Shown: positions 37,074 to 47,675 of the stretch, one piece after another | Layout: each line of letters opens with the position of its first letter | Position numbering within the stretch: the stretch's first letter is position 1 | Assembly (NCBI RefSeq): GCF_017876395.1 | Contig: NZ_JAGINX010000001.1 | Span: 2,046,001-2,110,000, forward strand | DNA: 64,000 nt | Direction of reading: 5' to 3' | Source: Nesterenkonia lacusekhoensis | Lineage (GTDB): Bacteria > Actinomycetota > Actinomycetes > Actinomycetales > Micrococcaceae | Translations under genes and position numbers: made by a program | Notes under the pieces: generated by a model | Databases searched by the model: none | What the model was told of the DNA's origin: nothing | The model's input: the letters and a program-made list of their open reading frames with translations, nothing else

Positions 37074-37916
37074 TCAGGAGGAGCTGCGGACGAAGGTCAG
37101 ATCGAAGATCCTGCGCCCGACGTTCAGTGCCTTGGCCTCGAAGTCGGTCAGGGTGCGTCCGGCGAACCGTGGCGCCCATCCGCCGTCGTGGTCCAGGGCC
37201 TCCTCCAGCGGCAGCGGTGCGGTCTCCTTGCCCAGGCTGGCGGCGTCGAGGTCTCCCAGGCGGACCTGCGTGAGCGGAGAGTCCGCGCCGGCCCGCTCCC
37301 CTGCATGGGGATTGACGAAATGCTCGGAGGCAGAGATCAGCTCACGCATCTGCACCGCATAGGAGGACCAGTCGGTGGCCAACCGCCACGTCCCGCCCTC
37401 CGGCAGGACCCGGGCGGCGCGCTCGATGAAGTCTTCCTGGACCAGGCGGCGCTTATTGTGCTTCTTCTTGTGCCACGGGTCAGGGAAGAAGATCCACAGC
37501 TCGGACAGCGCCCCAGCGGGGATGAGCTTGTCCAGGACCTCCGGAGCGTTGGCCACCGCCACCCGCACATTGGTCAGACCCTCGCGGCGCAGCCGACTGG
37601 CCAGCTGGGCCGCACCGGGGCGATAGACCTCCACGGCGATGAAGTCGCTCTGCGGGTTCTCAGCCGCCGCATGGGCCACGGCCTCTCCGGAGCCGGATCC
37701 GATCTCCAGGATCAGCGGAGCCCTCCGACCGAATTCGGCCTCCCAGTCGATGCTGAACCCGTCCGCCACCGAGGTGTCGTGCTCACCCTGAGGGATGTCG
37801 AGCAGCTCGTGGCCCAATGCGGCATCCCAGGCGCGCTGGTAGCTGGGCTTGAGCCGGTTGCTGCGGCGGACGAAGGAGAACGGGTGGCGCAGTGGGCGCT
37901 TGGCAGGTTCAGTCAT
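37074..37916 (-). CDS. trmB: tRNA (guanine(46)-N7)-methyltransferase
   Basis: 280 residues; methylates G46 in the variable loop of tRNAs. SAM-binding ILEIGSGSGEA (near 69-79), VEVYRPGAAQL, and the catalytic PDPWHKKKHNKRR motif are all present; the last is diagnostic of TrmB. The N-terminal 60 residues are longer than in E. coli, as is usual in actinobacteria. Its ATG overlaps the stop of the upstream PBP gene (ATGA at 37914-37918 on the minus strand), so both are translated together. It converges with the broken winged-helix gene. Confidence 0.94.
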   Translation of the reverse strand: MTEPAKRPLRHPFSFVRRSNRLKPSYQRAWDAALGHELLDIPQGEHDTSVADGFSIDWEAEFGRRAPLILEIGSGSGEAVAHAAAENPQSDFIAVEVYRPGAAQLASRLRREGLTNVRVAVANAPEVLDKLIPAGALSELWIFFPDPWHKKKHNKRRLVQEDFIERAARVLPEGGTWRLATDWSSYAVQMRELISASEHFVNPHAGERAGADSPLTQVRLGDLDAASLGKETAPLPLEEALDHDGGWAPRFAGRTLTDFEAKALNVGRRIFDLTFVRSSS

Positions 37917-39844
37917 CAGGAGCCAAGGATATCGTGTGCGCCGCTGAGGAACTCATGCAGCAGCGGTCCGTTGGTGGAGCCGCCGAACTCCCCCTCCTCC
38001 AGGAAAATGGCCACGGCCAGATCTCCCTGGACGGCGATCACCCAGGTATGGGCGTAGGCATCGTCGCCGCTGCCGACCTCTGCGGTGCCGGTCTTGGCGT
38101 AGACATGCTCACCGGGCACCGACTCCATGGTCTCCAGCGTGCCGAAGTCGGTGGTGTCGGTCATCAGGGTCAGCAGGTCTTCCGCCTCCTGCTCGGTGAG
38201 CCCGTCGCCCTCGCGAGGCTCCTCCGGAACCGCCAGATGCGGATGGACTGTGTGCCCTGCGCCGATGGAGGCGGCCACCGTGGCCATGCCCAGGGTCGAG
38301 GCCTCCACCTCACCCTGACCGAACAGGTTGGCCGCATGCAGATTGTCCTCGCTGTCCTCAGGGACCGAGCCCTTGATGGCAGGCACCCCGATGCCGACCT
38401 CATTGTCCAGGCCGAGGTCCAAGGCCGCCTGCGCCACCTCCTCCGAGGTGACGTCGTCGGAGGAGGTGGCAAAGAGGGTGTTGCAGGAGACCGCCACGGC
38501 ATCGCGGAAGGGAATCGTGCCCACGTACTCCTCGGGGTAGCCTGGGACGTTGCCGAACTCCTGGCCGTTGACCACGGTGGTGTTCGGGCAGCTGACCTCG
38601 GAGTCCGGAGTCAGGCCGTCGCGCAGCATCGCCAAGGATGAGACCACTTTGAAGGTGGAGCCCGGCGCATACGTGGACTGGGTGGCATGCTCGATCTGAC
38701 CGCCGTCGGGACTGTGACTGGCGGCGGCCAGGATCCCGCCGTCGGAGGGACGTATGGCCACCAGGGATGCGGGGACGTCCTGGTCATCGACGATCTCCTG
38801 GGCGAGGTCCTGCATCCGCGGATTCATCGCCGTCTCCAGGTCCTCACCGGATTCGGCATCCCGAGAGAACACCGTCCGGCCGTCCATCTCGATGCTGATC
38901 CCCGGGGTCCCGCGCAGCTGCTCGTCGTGGATCGACTGCAGCCCGCCCAGGCCGATCGAGTCCCCGGCCATCAGCGCAGGGTTCTCTTCCAGGTGCTCCG
39001 CAGTGACCGGTCCCACCCGGCCCAGCAGCAGCGGGGCGAAGTCGGCGGACTCGGCCAGGGGCATCTGGTCCTCGTGGGCGAACGCCCCGGGGATGGCCTC
39101 CAGCTCGGCGGCGGTCACGGCATCAGAGTCGCGGCGGTGGACGATGGCTTCGACGAATGCCTCATCACCGTGGGCGAGCACCGTCTCCGCGTACCCTTCG
39201 GCGTCGATGTCCACCAGTTCTGCCAGCTGCTCGGCGGCCTCACGCTGGGTCTCCTCGTCCGGGACACCGTCACTGAGCTGAGTCTTATCGATGCCGATCC
39301 GCAACACATCACGGTCATAGACCATGGCGGTGCCGTCGTCGTCCATGATGCGGCCACGCTGAGCGGGCACAGTGGAGAGCCCCACCGCCTCATAGCCTCT
39401 GTAGCCGGGGTAGATGATCTCCGGGCCGGCGTCGAGCTGCCAGACTTCGGCGTCTTCGCTGTAGATGAAGGTGGCCTCGGTCTCGTACTCCCAGGCGTCA
39501 TCCTCCACGCCGAGCGACTCCAGGTCCCAGCTGTGGTGCAGCTCCACGGTGGCGGTGGGCGGCTGCGGAGAATCGTCCTCCGGCTCGTCGACCTCGATCT
39601 CGCCCACGGTGACCTCGGGGCTCAGCCCATCCAGGGGCTCATGGAGGTTCTCGACGCCGTCGCTGAGCTCCTCAGAGCTGCCGCTGCGCAGCTCGACCTC
39701 CGCGAAGTCCCCGGTGCCCAGGGCCTCGGCCACGGAAGCCGCATCCCGATCGATGAGCTCGGCCGCGTCCTCGGAGCAGCCGGTGAGGATGAGGAGAGCC
39801 GCAACTCCCAGAACGGGAGCTGAACGCGAGCTGGAGAAACGCAT
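37916..39844 (-). CDS. Lipoprotein penicillin-binding protein (transpeptidase)
   Basis: 642 residues. A short signal peptide ends in the lipobox LLILTGC, so it is a lipid-anchored extracellular enzyme. The N-terminal NTF2-like (MecA_N) region is followed by a PBP dimer domain with RGRIMDDDGTAMV. The transpeptidase has SxxK in YAPGSTFKV (near 420), SxN in VSCNTLF and KTGT in VYAKTGTAEV. This domain order is that of M. tuberculosis PBP-lipo (Rv2864c) and staphylococcal PBP2a-like class B PBPs. ATG at 39844 is chosen because the lipobox falls 23 residues later. Confidence 0.9.
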   Translation of the reverse strand: MRFSSSRSAPVLGVAALLILTGCSEDAAELIDRDAASVAEALGTGDFAEVELRSGSSEELSDGVENLHEPLDGLSPEVTVGEIEVDEPEDDSPQPPTATVELHHSWDLESLGVEDDAWEYETEATFIYSEDAEVWQLDAGPEIIYPGYRGYEAVGLSTVPAQRGRIMDDDGTAMVYDRDVLRIGIDKTQLSDGVPDEETQREAAEQLAELVDIDAEGYAETVLAHGDEAFVEAIVHRRDSDAVTAAELEAIPGAFAHEDQMPLAESADFAPLLLGRVGPVTAEHLEENPALMAGDSIGLGGLQSIHDEQLRGTPGISIEMDGRTVFSRDAESGEDLETAMNPRMQDLAQEIVDDQDVPASLVAIRPSDGGILAAASHSPDGGQIEHATQSTYAPGSTFKVVSSLAMLRDGLTPDSEVSCPNTTVVNGQEFGNVPGYPEEYVGTIPFRDAVAVSCNTLFATSSDDVTSEEVAQAALDLGLDNEVGIGVPAIKGSVPEDSEDNLHAANLFGQGEVEASTLGMATVAASIGAGHTVHPHLAVPEEPREGDGLTEQEAEDLLTLMTDTTDFGTLETMESVPGEHVYAKTGTAEVGSGDDAYAHTWVIAVQGDLAVAIFLEEGEFGGSTNGPLLHEFLSGAHDILGS

Positions 39845-39887
39845 GCCCCCAGTATGGATCACGCCGGGGACATGCGCGCAGAATATG

Positions 39888-40328
39888 TCATCGGTCCCGC
39901 CACAGGACCATGGCCTGAGTGCGCGGACGGGGCCTGCGCCCGCGGGCCACCGTGACCACATCACCGTGGGGCCCGACGGCGAATACGCGCGGCTTGGTGG
40001 AGTGGCGCTCGGCCTCGCGCAGCTCATAGCGCAGCTCGTCCACCGTCTCCTCCAGCTCCTCCACCCGGTTCTGCAGCTGGAGGATCCGACGGATGCCCTC
40101 GAGTGAGACGCCCTCGTGGGAGAGCTGCTGGATCTGACGCAGCTGATCGACGTCGTAGGGGGAATAGCGGCGATGGCGCCCGCCCTGACGGCGCGGGATC
40201 ACCAGGCCCAGACGATCGTACTGGCGCAGGGTCTGAGGGTGCATATCAGCCAGCTCGGCGGCCACGGAGATGACGAACAGCGGAGCGTGCCGCTGGTCAG
40301 CGTCCGACATCCTGGGGTCGTCCGTCAT
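39888..40328 (-). CDS. hspR: Heat-shock repressor, MerR family
   Basis: 146 residues. MerR-type HTH: LFVISVAAELADMHPQTLRQ, then YDRLGLVIPRRQGGRHRRYS, the DNA-binding core, and a coiled coil (LQNRVEELEETVDELRYEL). HspR represses the dnaK operon by binding HAIR sequences with DnaK as co-repressor. It is last in the order dnaK-grpE-dnaJ-hspR, as in Streptomyces. ATG at 40328 has AGGAGG 6 bases before it. Two HAIR-like palindromes lie upstream of dnaK. Confidence 0.93.
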   Translation of the reverse strand: MTDDPRMSDADQRHAPLFVISVAAELADMHPQTLRQYDRLGLVIPRRQGGRHRRYSPYDVDQLRQIQQLSHEGVSLEGIRRILQLQNRVEELEETVDELRYELREAERHSTKPRVFAVGPHGDVVTVARGRRPRPRTQAMVLWRDR

Positions 40329-40359
40329 CTGTGCCTCCTGAAGTCCCTCAGATCGCCTT

Positions 40360-41319
40360 CTAGACCGCCGCCTTCTCCTCGAGGCCGGCCCGGGGGTCGA
40401 TGCTCCGGGTGGCCTCAGCATAGGCCCGGACCGCCTCCAGCGCCTCCTCGGGGAGGTCCTGGGGCACCTGGACATCCACGACGACGAGCATGTCGCCCTG
40501 GCTGTTCTTCCGGCGGATGCCGTGGCCCTTCAGCCGCAGCACCTTTCCGGAGCTGCTGCCGGCGGGAACCTTGATCCGGACCTTCTCGCCGTGGACGGTG
40601 GGAACCTCCACCGTGGCGCCTAGGGCCGCCTCGTCGAAGGAGACCGGCAGGTGGATGCGGATGTCGTCGCCGTCGCGCTCGAAGAACCGGTGAGAGCTGA
40701 TGCTGACCTCCACCAGCAGGTCACCGGGACCGCCGGGGCCCTGCTGGCCCTTGCCCTTGACCCGGACCTTCTGCCCGTCCTTCACCCCGGCCGGGATGCG
40801 GACATCGATCACGGTGCCGTTCTGCTCGCGCAGGCCCACAGTGGTTCCGCGGACCGCCCCGGAGAAGGAGATCGTGGTCTTTGCGGTGCGATCAGCACCC
40901 TTGGCGGGGGCGCCGCCGCCGAAGCGGCCGCCCATGCCGCCGAAGAGGTCGGCGAAGTCGGGGCCGCCTCCGAAGCGGCCGTCGCCGGGGCCGGGAGCCC
41001 CGCCCCCGAAGAGGTTTCCGAACAGGTCCTCGAAGCCGCCGGACCCGCCGCCGGCGCCGGGACTTCCGGAGAAGCGGGCGCCGGAGCCCATGGCCCGGAT
41101 GGCGTCGTACTGTTCGCGCTGCTCCGGATCGGAGAGCACCGTGTTGGCTTCGGAGACGTCCTTGAACTTCTGCTCGGCCGCCTCATCACCCGGGTTCTTA
41201 TCCGGATGGTACTTGCGGGCGAGCTTGCGGTACGCCTTCTTAATCTCTTCCTCAGAGGCGTCCTTGGAGACGCCCAGAATGGCGTAGAAATCCTTCTCGA
41301 CCCAGTCCTGTGAGGCCAC
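40360..41319 (-). CDS. dnaJ: DnaJ/CbpA-type co-chaperone without zinc fingers
   Basis: 319 residues. The J-domain has the HPD tripeptide in KYHPDKNPG (near 44-46); a Gly/Phe-rich stretch and two C-terminal peptide-binding subdomains follow. The CxxCxGxG zinc repeats of classical DnaJ are absent, so it is a CbpA-like class II J protein, as for DnaJ1 loci of some actinobacteria. It stimulates DnaK ATPase. GTG at 41319 has a purine-rich GGAGGGAGG site, whereas the longer frame would start inside a hairpin. Confidence 0.9.
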   Translation of the reverse strand: MASQDWVEKDFYAILGVSKDASEEEIKKAYRKLARKYHPDKNPGDEAAEQKFKDVSEANTVLSDPEQREQYDAIRAMGSGARFSGSPGAGGGSGGFEDLFGNLFGGGAPGPGDGRFGGGPDFADLFGGMGGRFGGGAPAKGADRTAKTTISFSGAVRGTTVGLREQNGTVIDVRIPAGVKDGQKVRVKGKGQQGPGGPGDLLVEVSISSHRFFERDGDDIRIHLPVSFDEAALGATVEVPTVHGEKVRIKVPAGSSSGKVLRLKGHGIRRKNSQGDMLVVVDVQVPQDLPEEALEAVRAYAEATRSIDPRAGLEEKAAV

Positions 41320-41371
41320 TGGAGCGCCTCCCTCCTTCGTCAAGTCTTCTGTATATAACTGCGATTCGAGC

Positions 41372-41423
41372 GGGGTTTCGGCCCTTATGGCCTGCTCTGC
41401 AGGCTCAAAAGGGCCGAAACCCC
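41372..41423. terminator. Nested hairpin between grpE and dnaJ
   Basis: GGGGTTTCGGCCCTT (41372-41386) and its exact complement (41409-41423) enclose a loop with a second stem GCCTGC/GCAGGC. It lies in the 119-base gap after grpE inside the dnaK operon, so it may attenuate transcription into dnaJ-hspR or stabilise the upstream message. On the minus strand TTATATAC follows it and could be part of a separate dnaJ promoter. Confidence 0.6.
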
Positions 41424-41438
41424 TGCTCAATCACGCGA

Positions 41439-42185
41439 TCATTCTGCCGGACCGCTGGAGACCATCACCTGGGCCGCGCGCAGCAGGCGCTCCCCGTGGC
41501 GGTAGCCGGCCCGCAGCACCACGGCTACGTGATCGGCCTCGATCTCCTCATGCGGCTGCTGCATGATCGCCTCGTGGATGGTCGGGTCGAAGGCGACGCC
41601 GACCTCATCGATCCGCTCCAGGCCCTGCTGCTGCAGGACGCTCTCGAGACGGTTCGCGATGTGGGCGAAAGGCCCGTCCTCGAGGTCGCCGGCCTGGCGA
41701 GCCGCGGAGATGTCGTCCAGCACCGGCATCAGCTCTGTGATGACCTGGCCGATGGTGCGATCCTTCTCCGTGGCACGGTCCCGGTCCACGCGACGCCGGT
41801 AGTTGACGTACTCCGCCTGGAGCCGCTGCAGGTCGGCCTGCAGCTCAGCCTCGCGGTCGGTGGCCGCCTCAGCGGCCACCTCGCCCTCGGCGGCCTCCTC
41901 GACGACGGCATCGGCCTCCTGGCCTGCGGTGCCGAGGATCTCCTCGGCTGCGTTGACCACAGCCTCGGCGTCCTCGTCGGCAGAGGCGACCTCGGGCTCC
42001 TCGGCCACCGCTGCGGCCTCCTCCGAGGGGTCCTCCGCCGGCGCCTCCGGGTCGGTGCCGTGGACGTCCTGAACCTCAGGCTCCATGCCTTCCGGCGCTG
42101 CGCTCTCCGGACCGGTGCCCTCGTTGGTCGGGTCCTCCTCAGGGCGGTCCCGGCCGTCCGGGGTGTTCGGGTTCTGGTCTGACAT
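41439..42185 (-). CDS. grpE: Nucleotide exchange factor GrpE
   Basis: 248 residues. An unusually long acidic Glu/Ala-rich N-terminus (about 110 residues) precedes a coiled coil (LQADLQRLQAEYVNYRRRVD) and the GrpE beta-wing end: GVAFDPTIHEAIMQQPHEE, VVLRAGYRHGERLLRAAQVMV. GrpE releases ADP from DnaK. It starts 13 bases after the dnaK stop and is followed by a hairpin before dnaJ. The typical actinobacterial GrpE is about 200 residues; the extra length is all in the acidic tail. Confidence 0.94.
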   Translation of the reverse strand: MSDQNPNTPDGRDRPEEDPTNEGTGPESAAPEGMEPEVQDVHGTDPEAPAEDPSEEAAAVAEEPEVASADEDAEAVVNAAEEILGTAGQEADAVVEEAAEGEVAAEAATDREAELQADLQRLQAEYVNYRRRVDRDRATEKDRTIGQVITELMPVLDDISAARQAGDLEDGPFAHIANRLESVLQQQGLERIDEVGVAFDPTIHEAIMQQPHEEIEADHVAVVLRAGYRHGERLLRAAQVMVSSGPAE

Positions 42186-42198
42186 CGGTCAGGCCCCC

Positions 42199-44058
<1,860 letters not shown>

Positions 44059-44104
44059 GTGCGGACTCCTTTCAGAGAGCTTCATAAGGCTTGGATGACG
44101 CTCC

Positions 44105-44125
44105 ATTGAGCGAACTGGACTCAAG
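44105..44125. promoter_or_regulatory. HAIR-type HspR operator 1
   Basis: ATTGAGC-N7-ACTCAAG, against the known HspR consensus CTTGAGT-N7-ACTCAAG. It lies downstream of the predicted dnaK promoter on the minus strand. Confidence 0.75.
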
Positions 44126-44146
44126 TGTTCACCCGAGCGAGCCGGG

Positions 44147-44178
44147 TGTCAAACTGTGTTGAGTCGAGTCCACTCAAC
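44147..44178 (-). promoter_or_regulatory. dnaK promoter -35 with HAIR-type operator 2
   Basis: GTTGAGT-N7-ACTCAAC (44158-44178) is a perfect palindrome close to the HAIR consensus. TTGACA (minus strand, 44152-44147) follows it as a likely -35; the -10 about 17 bases further is not distinct. One operator on each side of the promoter suggests looped or cooperative repression by HspR. Confidence 0.7.
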
Positions 44179-44207
44179 TTTGCTGCATCAGGTCCAACAG
44201 CAGGCGC

Positions 44208-44741
44208 GTGGAGATCATTCCCGAGAGACGAGACCTCTTCATCGCCGCACGTGAACCCGGGACAGTCGGCTCTGGCCGCACCCTTGAGAACCCACAAGAG
44301 ATCGGCCTGGAGATGCTTCAGGGACCCCACCTGGGCGAATGGAGCGAACGTTGGGGGCGCCACGCCGTCGACATGCTCATCAGTGCAGGACACCTGGCCC
44401 CGTCCGGCCCCGCCCGGTCCGGACAGGGATCTTCACCCGGCGCACCGACGCCGGCAGACGGGATCATCTTCGCCTCAGATCAGCTCGCCCGCGGCGGGGC
44501 TGACCGGCTGCGCGAATGCGGCCTCGACGTCCCCGGCGACGTCGCCATCACCGGATACGACGACTGGCAGGTGATGTTCCTGGCTGCCCGGCCGCCTCTG
44601 ACCACTGTGGATATGCGCCTGGAGACCCTGGGACAGCGAGCTGTGGAGCTGCTGTTGGAGATGATCGATGGGCATGGGGAAGCCGGGCAGCACCTGCTCA
44701 GCCCCCGTCTGGTCACGCGGGAGTCCACGCTGGGCGCATGA
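44208..44741 (+). pseudogene. LacI-family regulator remnant (effector domain only)
   Basis: The 177-residue frame contains the end of a LacI/GalR effector domain: GPHLGEWSERWGRHAVDML, DGIIFASDQLARGGADRLRE, DVPGDVAITGYDDW and PPLTTVDMRLETLGQRAVEL. The helix-turn-helix and the first half of the sugar-binding fold are missing; the frame opens 30 bases after a HAIR site of the dnaK promoter. A low-complexity Gly/Pro/Ser insert (near 63-80) sits where family members are compact. I read it as a truncated, decaying regulator. Its nearest neighbour downstream is gabD on the other strand. Confidence 0.65.
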
Positions 44742-44747
44742 GGGAGA

Positions 44748-46223
44748 TCAGAGGGCGATGCCGATGTACTTGGTCTCCAGGAACTCATCGATGCCGACGT
44801 CGCCGCCTTCGCGACCCAGCCCGGATTCCTTGACCCCGCCGAAGGGCGCGGCCGGGTTGGAGACCACGCCCAGGTTGATCCCGACCATGCCGGACTCCAG
44901 AGCCTCGGAGACACGGATGGCGCGGTTGAGGTCATTGGTGAAGACGTAGTTGGAGAGGCCGTATTCGGTGTCGTTGACCGCGGCGATGGCCTCCTCCTCG
45001 GTGTCGAAGGCGGCCACCGGTGCCACCGGCCCGAAGATCTCCTCCCGGCGCACTCGTGCCTGCTCCGGGATCCCGGTGAGCACAGTGGGCGGGTAGAAGA
45101 AGCCTTCTCCGGCCGCCGGCTCGCCGCCCAGCAGCACATCCGCTCCGGCGCTCACCGCATCCTCGACCAGGTCCTGGACCTTGTCCCGCTGCCCGGCACT
45201 GATCAGCGGGCCGACCCGGACGCCGTCGTCGACGCCTCGGCCCATGGGGTACTCCGCCATCTTCTCGGCCAGGCGCCGGGCGAACTCATCGGCCACCCCG
45301 CGCTGGACGAAGATCCGGTTGGCCGCAGTGCAGGCCTCGCCCGAGTTGCGCATCTTCGCCGCCAGAGCGCCTTCGACCGCCTTGTCCAGATCGGCGTCGT
45401 CGAAGACGACCAGAGCGGCGTTGCCGCCCAGCTCCATCGAGGTGCGCATGACGTGCTCCGAGCACTGTTCGAGCAGCTTCTTCCCGACGCCGGTGGATCC
45501 GGTGAAGGAGAGCTTGCGCGCGATGCCGGAACGGATCAGCGGCTCCATGACCTGGCCGGATTCAGAGGTGATGACGATGTTGACCACACCGTCGGGGACT
45601 CCTGCCTCCTTGAGGATGTCCGCGAGCGCCAGCATCGACAGCGGCGTGAGCTCGGCAGGCTTGAGCACGCTGGTGCAGCCTGCCGCCAGGGCCGGACCCA
45701 GCTTGCGGGTACCCATCGCCAGCGGGAAGTTCCAGGGAGTGATGAAGATGGAAGGGCCCACAGGCTGCTTATGGATCAGGAACCGCTGCCCGCCTCCGGG
45801 GGCAACCTGATAGCTGCCGCTGATCCGCGTAGCCTCCTCAGCGAAGTGGCGGAAGAACTCGGCGGCATAGGTGACCTCGCCATAGGCCTCGGCGAGGGGC
45901 TTGCCCATCTCCAGGGTCATCAGCAGCGCGAGGTCGTCCCTGCGCTCATGCATGAGCTCGAAGGCGCGCATGAGGATGTTCGAGCGCTCCCGAGGAGCCA
46001 TCGCGGCGAAATCGGCCTGAGCCCTCTCAGCCGCCCGCAGCGCCTTCCAACCGTCGGCCTCCGCGGCGTCGGCCACTGAGCAGAGGACCTGGCCGGTGGA
46101 GGGGTCGATGACGTCGAGGGTTCGGCCGCTCTCAGCCGCGACCCACTGGCCGTCGATGAACAGCTGTTTGGGGGCCTGGTCGATGACCGAGCTCTCCTGG
46201 GCGGGGCTGATCTGCTGAGTCAT
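44748..46223 (-). CDS. gabD: NAD(P)-dependent succinate-semialdehyde dehydrogenase
   Basis: 491 residues; oxidises succinate semialdehyde to succinate. Aldehyde dehydrogenase motifs: TPWNFPLAMGTRKLGPALAAG, FTGSTGVGKKL, catalytic Glu in MELGGNAALVVFDDADLD, catalytic Cys in NSGEACTAANRIFVQ, and EEIFGPVAPV near the C-terminus. ATG at 46223 follows GGAGG. It is divergent from gabT, and the two together convert 4-aminobutyrate to succinate. A 14-base palindrome in the gap between them is a likely shared operator. Confidence 0.9.
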   Translation of the reverse strand: MTQQISPAQESSVIDQAPKQLFIDGQWVAAESGRTLDVIDPSTGQVLCSVADAAEADGWKALRAAERAQADFAAMAPRERSNILMRAFELMHERRDDLALLMTLEMGKPLAEAYGEVTYAAEFFRHFAEEATRISGSYQVAPGGGQRFLIHKQPVGPSIFITPWNFPLAMGTRKLGPALAAGCTSVLKPAELTPLSMLALADILKEAGVPDGVVNIVITSESGQVMEPLIRSGIARKLSFTGSTGVGKKLLEQCSEHVMRTSMELGGNAALVVFDDADLDKAVEGALAAKMRNSGEACTAANRIFVQRGVADEFARRLAEKMAEYPMGRGVDDGVRVGPLISAGQRDKVQDLVEDAVSAGADVLLGGEPAAGEGFFYPPTVLTGIPEQARVRREEIFGPVAPVAAFDTEEEAIAAVNDTEYGLSNYVFTNDLNRAIRVSEALESGMVGINLGVVSNPAAPFGGVKESGLGREGGDVGIDEFLETKYIGIAL

Positions 46224-46280
46224 AGCTGTGCCTCCTGGGCTGACATTCGGATGCTCACCCAGTAGCCTAGCCCTCGAGAC

Positions 46281-46294
46281 GATTGTCAACAATC
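46281..46294. promoter_or_regulatory. Palindrome in the gabD/gabT divergent region
   Basis: GATTGT-CA-ACAATC, perfect 6-bp arms, in a 94-base gap between the two starts. The TTGT-N2-ACAA core is like GntR-family (FCD type) sites. No regulator gene adjoins. Confidence 0.55.
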
Positions 46295-46317
46295 CTCATC
46301 GATCTGAAGGAGTCACG

Positions 46318-47580
46318 GTGTCTCATCTCTCCCCCGTTCTGAAGCAGGCCACACCGGTGGTCGCCACCCACGGCGAGGGCGTCTACCTCTACGACGACGC
46401 CGGCAGACACCACCTGGACTTCACCGCAGGGATCGGGGTGACCAGCACCGGGCACTGCCACCCGCGGGTGGTGGAGGCCGCCCAGGCCCAGGTCGGCAGC
46501 CTGATCCACGGCCAGTACACCACCATCATGCATAAGCCGCTGCTGGCGCTGAGCGACAAACTCACCGAGCTGCTGCCCGAGGGCCTGGACTCGCTGTTCT
46601 TCTCGAACTCGGGTTCCGAAGCCGCTGAGGCAGCGCTGCGTCTGGCCCGCCAGGCCACAGGTCGGCCGAACATCGTGGTCTTCCAGGGCGGGTTCCACGG
46701 GCGCACTGTGGCGGCGGCGTCGCTGACCACCTCCGGAACCAAGTTCAAGGCGGGCTTCAGTCCGCTGATGTCCGGCGTCGCAGTCTCCCCCTTCCCCAAC
46801 CCCGCGCACTACCGGGCCTACGGATTCGACGAGGAGCAGGCCACCGATTTCGCGCTGCGGGAGCTCGATCTGGTGCTGCAGACCCAGTCCCATCCGGCGG
46901 ACACAGCCGCCTTCCTGGTGGAGCCGGTCCTCGGCGAGGGCGGCTACATCCCGGGCAACCGGCGGTTCTTCGAGGGGCTGCGGAAGAAGGCCGATGAGCA
47001 CGGGATCCTGGTGATCGTCGACGAGGTGCAGACGGGATTCGGACGCACCGGCGAGTTCTGGGGCCAAGACCACTTCGGGCTCACTCCGGATATCCAGATG
47101 TTCGCCAAGGGGATCGCCTCGGGCTTCCCGATCTCCGGGATCGCCGCCTCCGAGGAGCTGATGGCCAAGGCCTGGCCAGGATCGCAGGGCGGGACCTATG
47201 GCGCCAACGCCGTGGCGTGCGCGGCGGCCCTGGCCACGCTGGAGGTCATCGAAGAGGAGCAGCTGGTGGCCAACTCGGCGGCCCGCGGCGTCCAGCTGAA
47301 GGCCGGGCTGGAGAAGATCGGCGAGAAGCACGCCGAGGTCCAGGCCGTCCACGGCCTGGGGCTGATGGTCTCAGTGGAGTTCACCGATGCCGAGGGCGAG
47401 CCCGACGGCGCCGCTGCGGCCGCCGTGCACCGAGCCGCCGCCGAGAACGGCCTGCTGCTGCTGACCAATGGGATGTACGGCCACCACGTGCGCTTCATCC
47501 CGGCCCTGGTGGTCACCGAGGGGCAGATCGATGACGCCCTGGCCCTCTGGGAGAAGACGTTGGAGCAGGTCCTCCGCTGA
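46318..47580 (+). CDS. gabT: 4-aminobutyrate--2-oxoglutarate transaminase
   Basis: 420 residues, class III PLP aminotransferase. FSNSGSEAAEAALRLARQ (PLP-phosphate loop), FQGGFHGRTVAAASLT, IVDEVQTGFGRTGEFW with the Asp that contacts the pyridine N, and FAKGIASGFPISGIAA with the Schiff-base Lys. Pairing with gabD makes GABA the most likely amino donor; related omega-transaminases cannot be excluded. GTG at 46318 follows GAAGGAG. The next junction is a family A hairpin. Confidence 0.9.
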   Translation: MSHLSPVLKQATPVVATHGEGVYLYDDAGRHHLDFTAGIGVTSTGHCHPRVVEAAQAQVGSLIHGQYTTIMHKPLLALSDKLTELLPEGLDSLFFSNSGSEAAEAALRLARQATGRPNIVVFQGGFHGRTVAAASLTTSGTKFKAGFSPLMSGVAVSPFPNPAHYRAYGFDEEQATDFALRELDLVLQTQSHPADTAAFLVEPVLGEGGYIPGNRRFFEGLRKKADEHGILVIVDEVQTGFGRTGEFWGQDHFGLTPDIQMFAKGIASGFPISGIAASEELMAKAWPGSQGGTYGANAVACAAALATLEVIEEEQLVANSAARGVQLKAGLEKIGEKHAEVQAVHGLGLMVSVEFTDAEGEPDGAAAAAVHRAAAENGLLLLTNGMYGHHVRFIPALVVTEGQIDDALALWEKTLEQVLR

Positions 47581-47586
47581 CCCGAG

Positions 47587-47655
47587 TTGATTGGGCGAAG
47601 AGTTGCCGTCCCAGCGAGGTTTCCCGCCTCAGACGGCAACTCTTCGCCCAATCAA
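47587..47655. terminator. 24-bp perfect hairpin, family A copy 2
   Basis: Perfectly complementary 24-base arms (47587-47610 and 47632-47655) with a 21-base loop that has a small GAGG/CCTC stem. It lies between convergent gabT and a hydrolase gene. The core GGGCGAAGAGTTGCCGTC is the same as in the hairpin at 24744-24814; the loops differ. No T-run. Confidence 0.75.
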
Positions 47656-47675
47656 TTGGTGTGCTGCCCGGCGAT

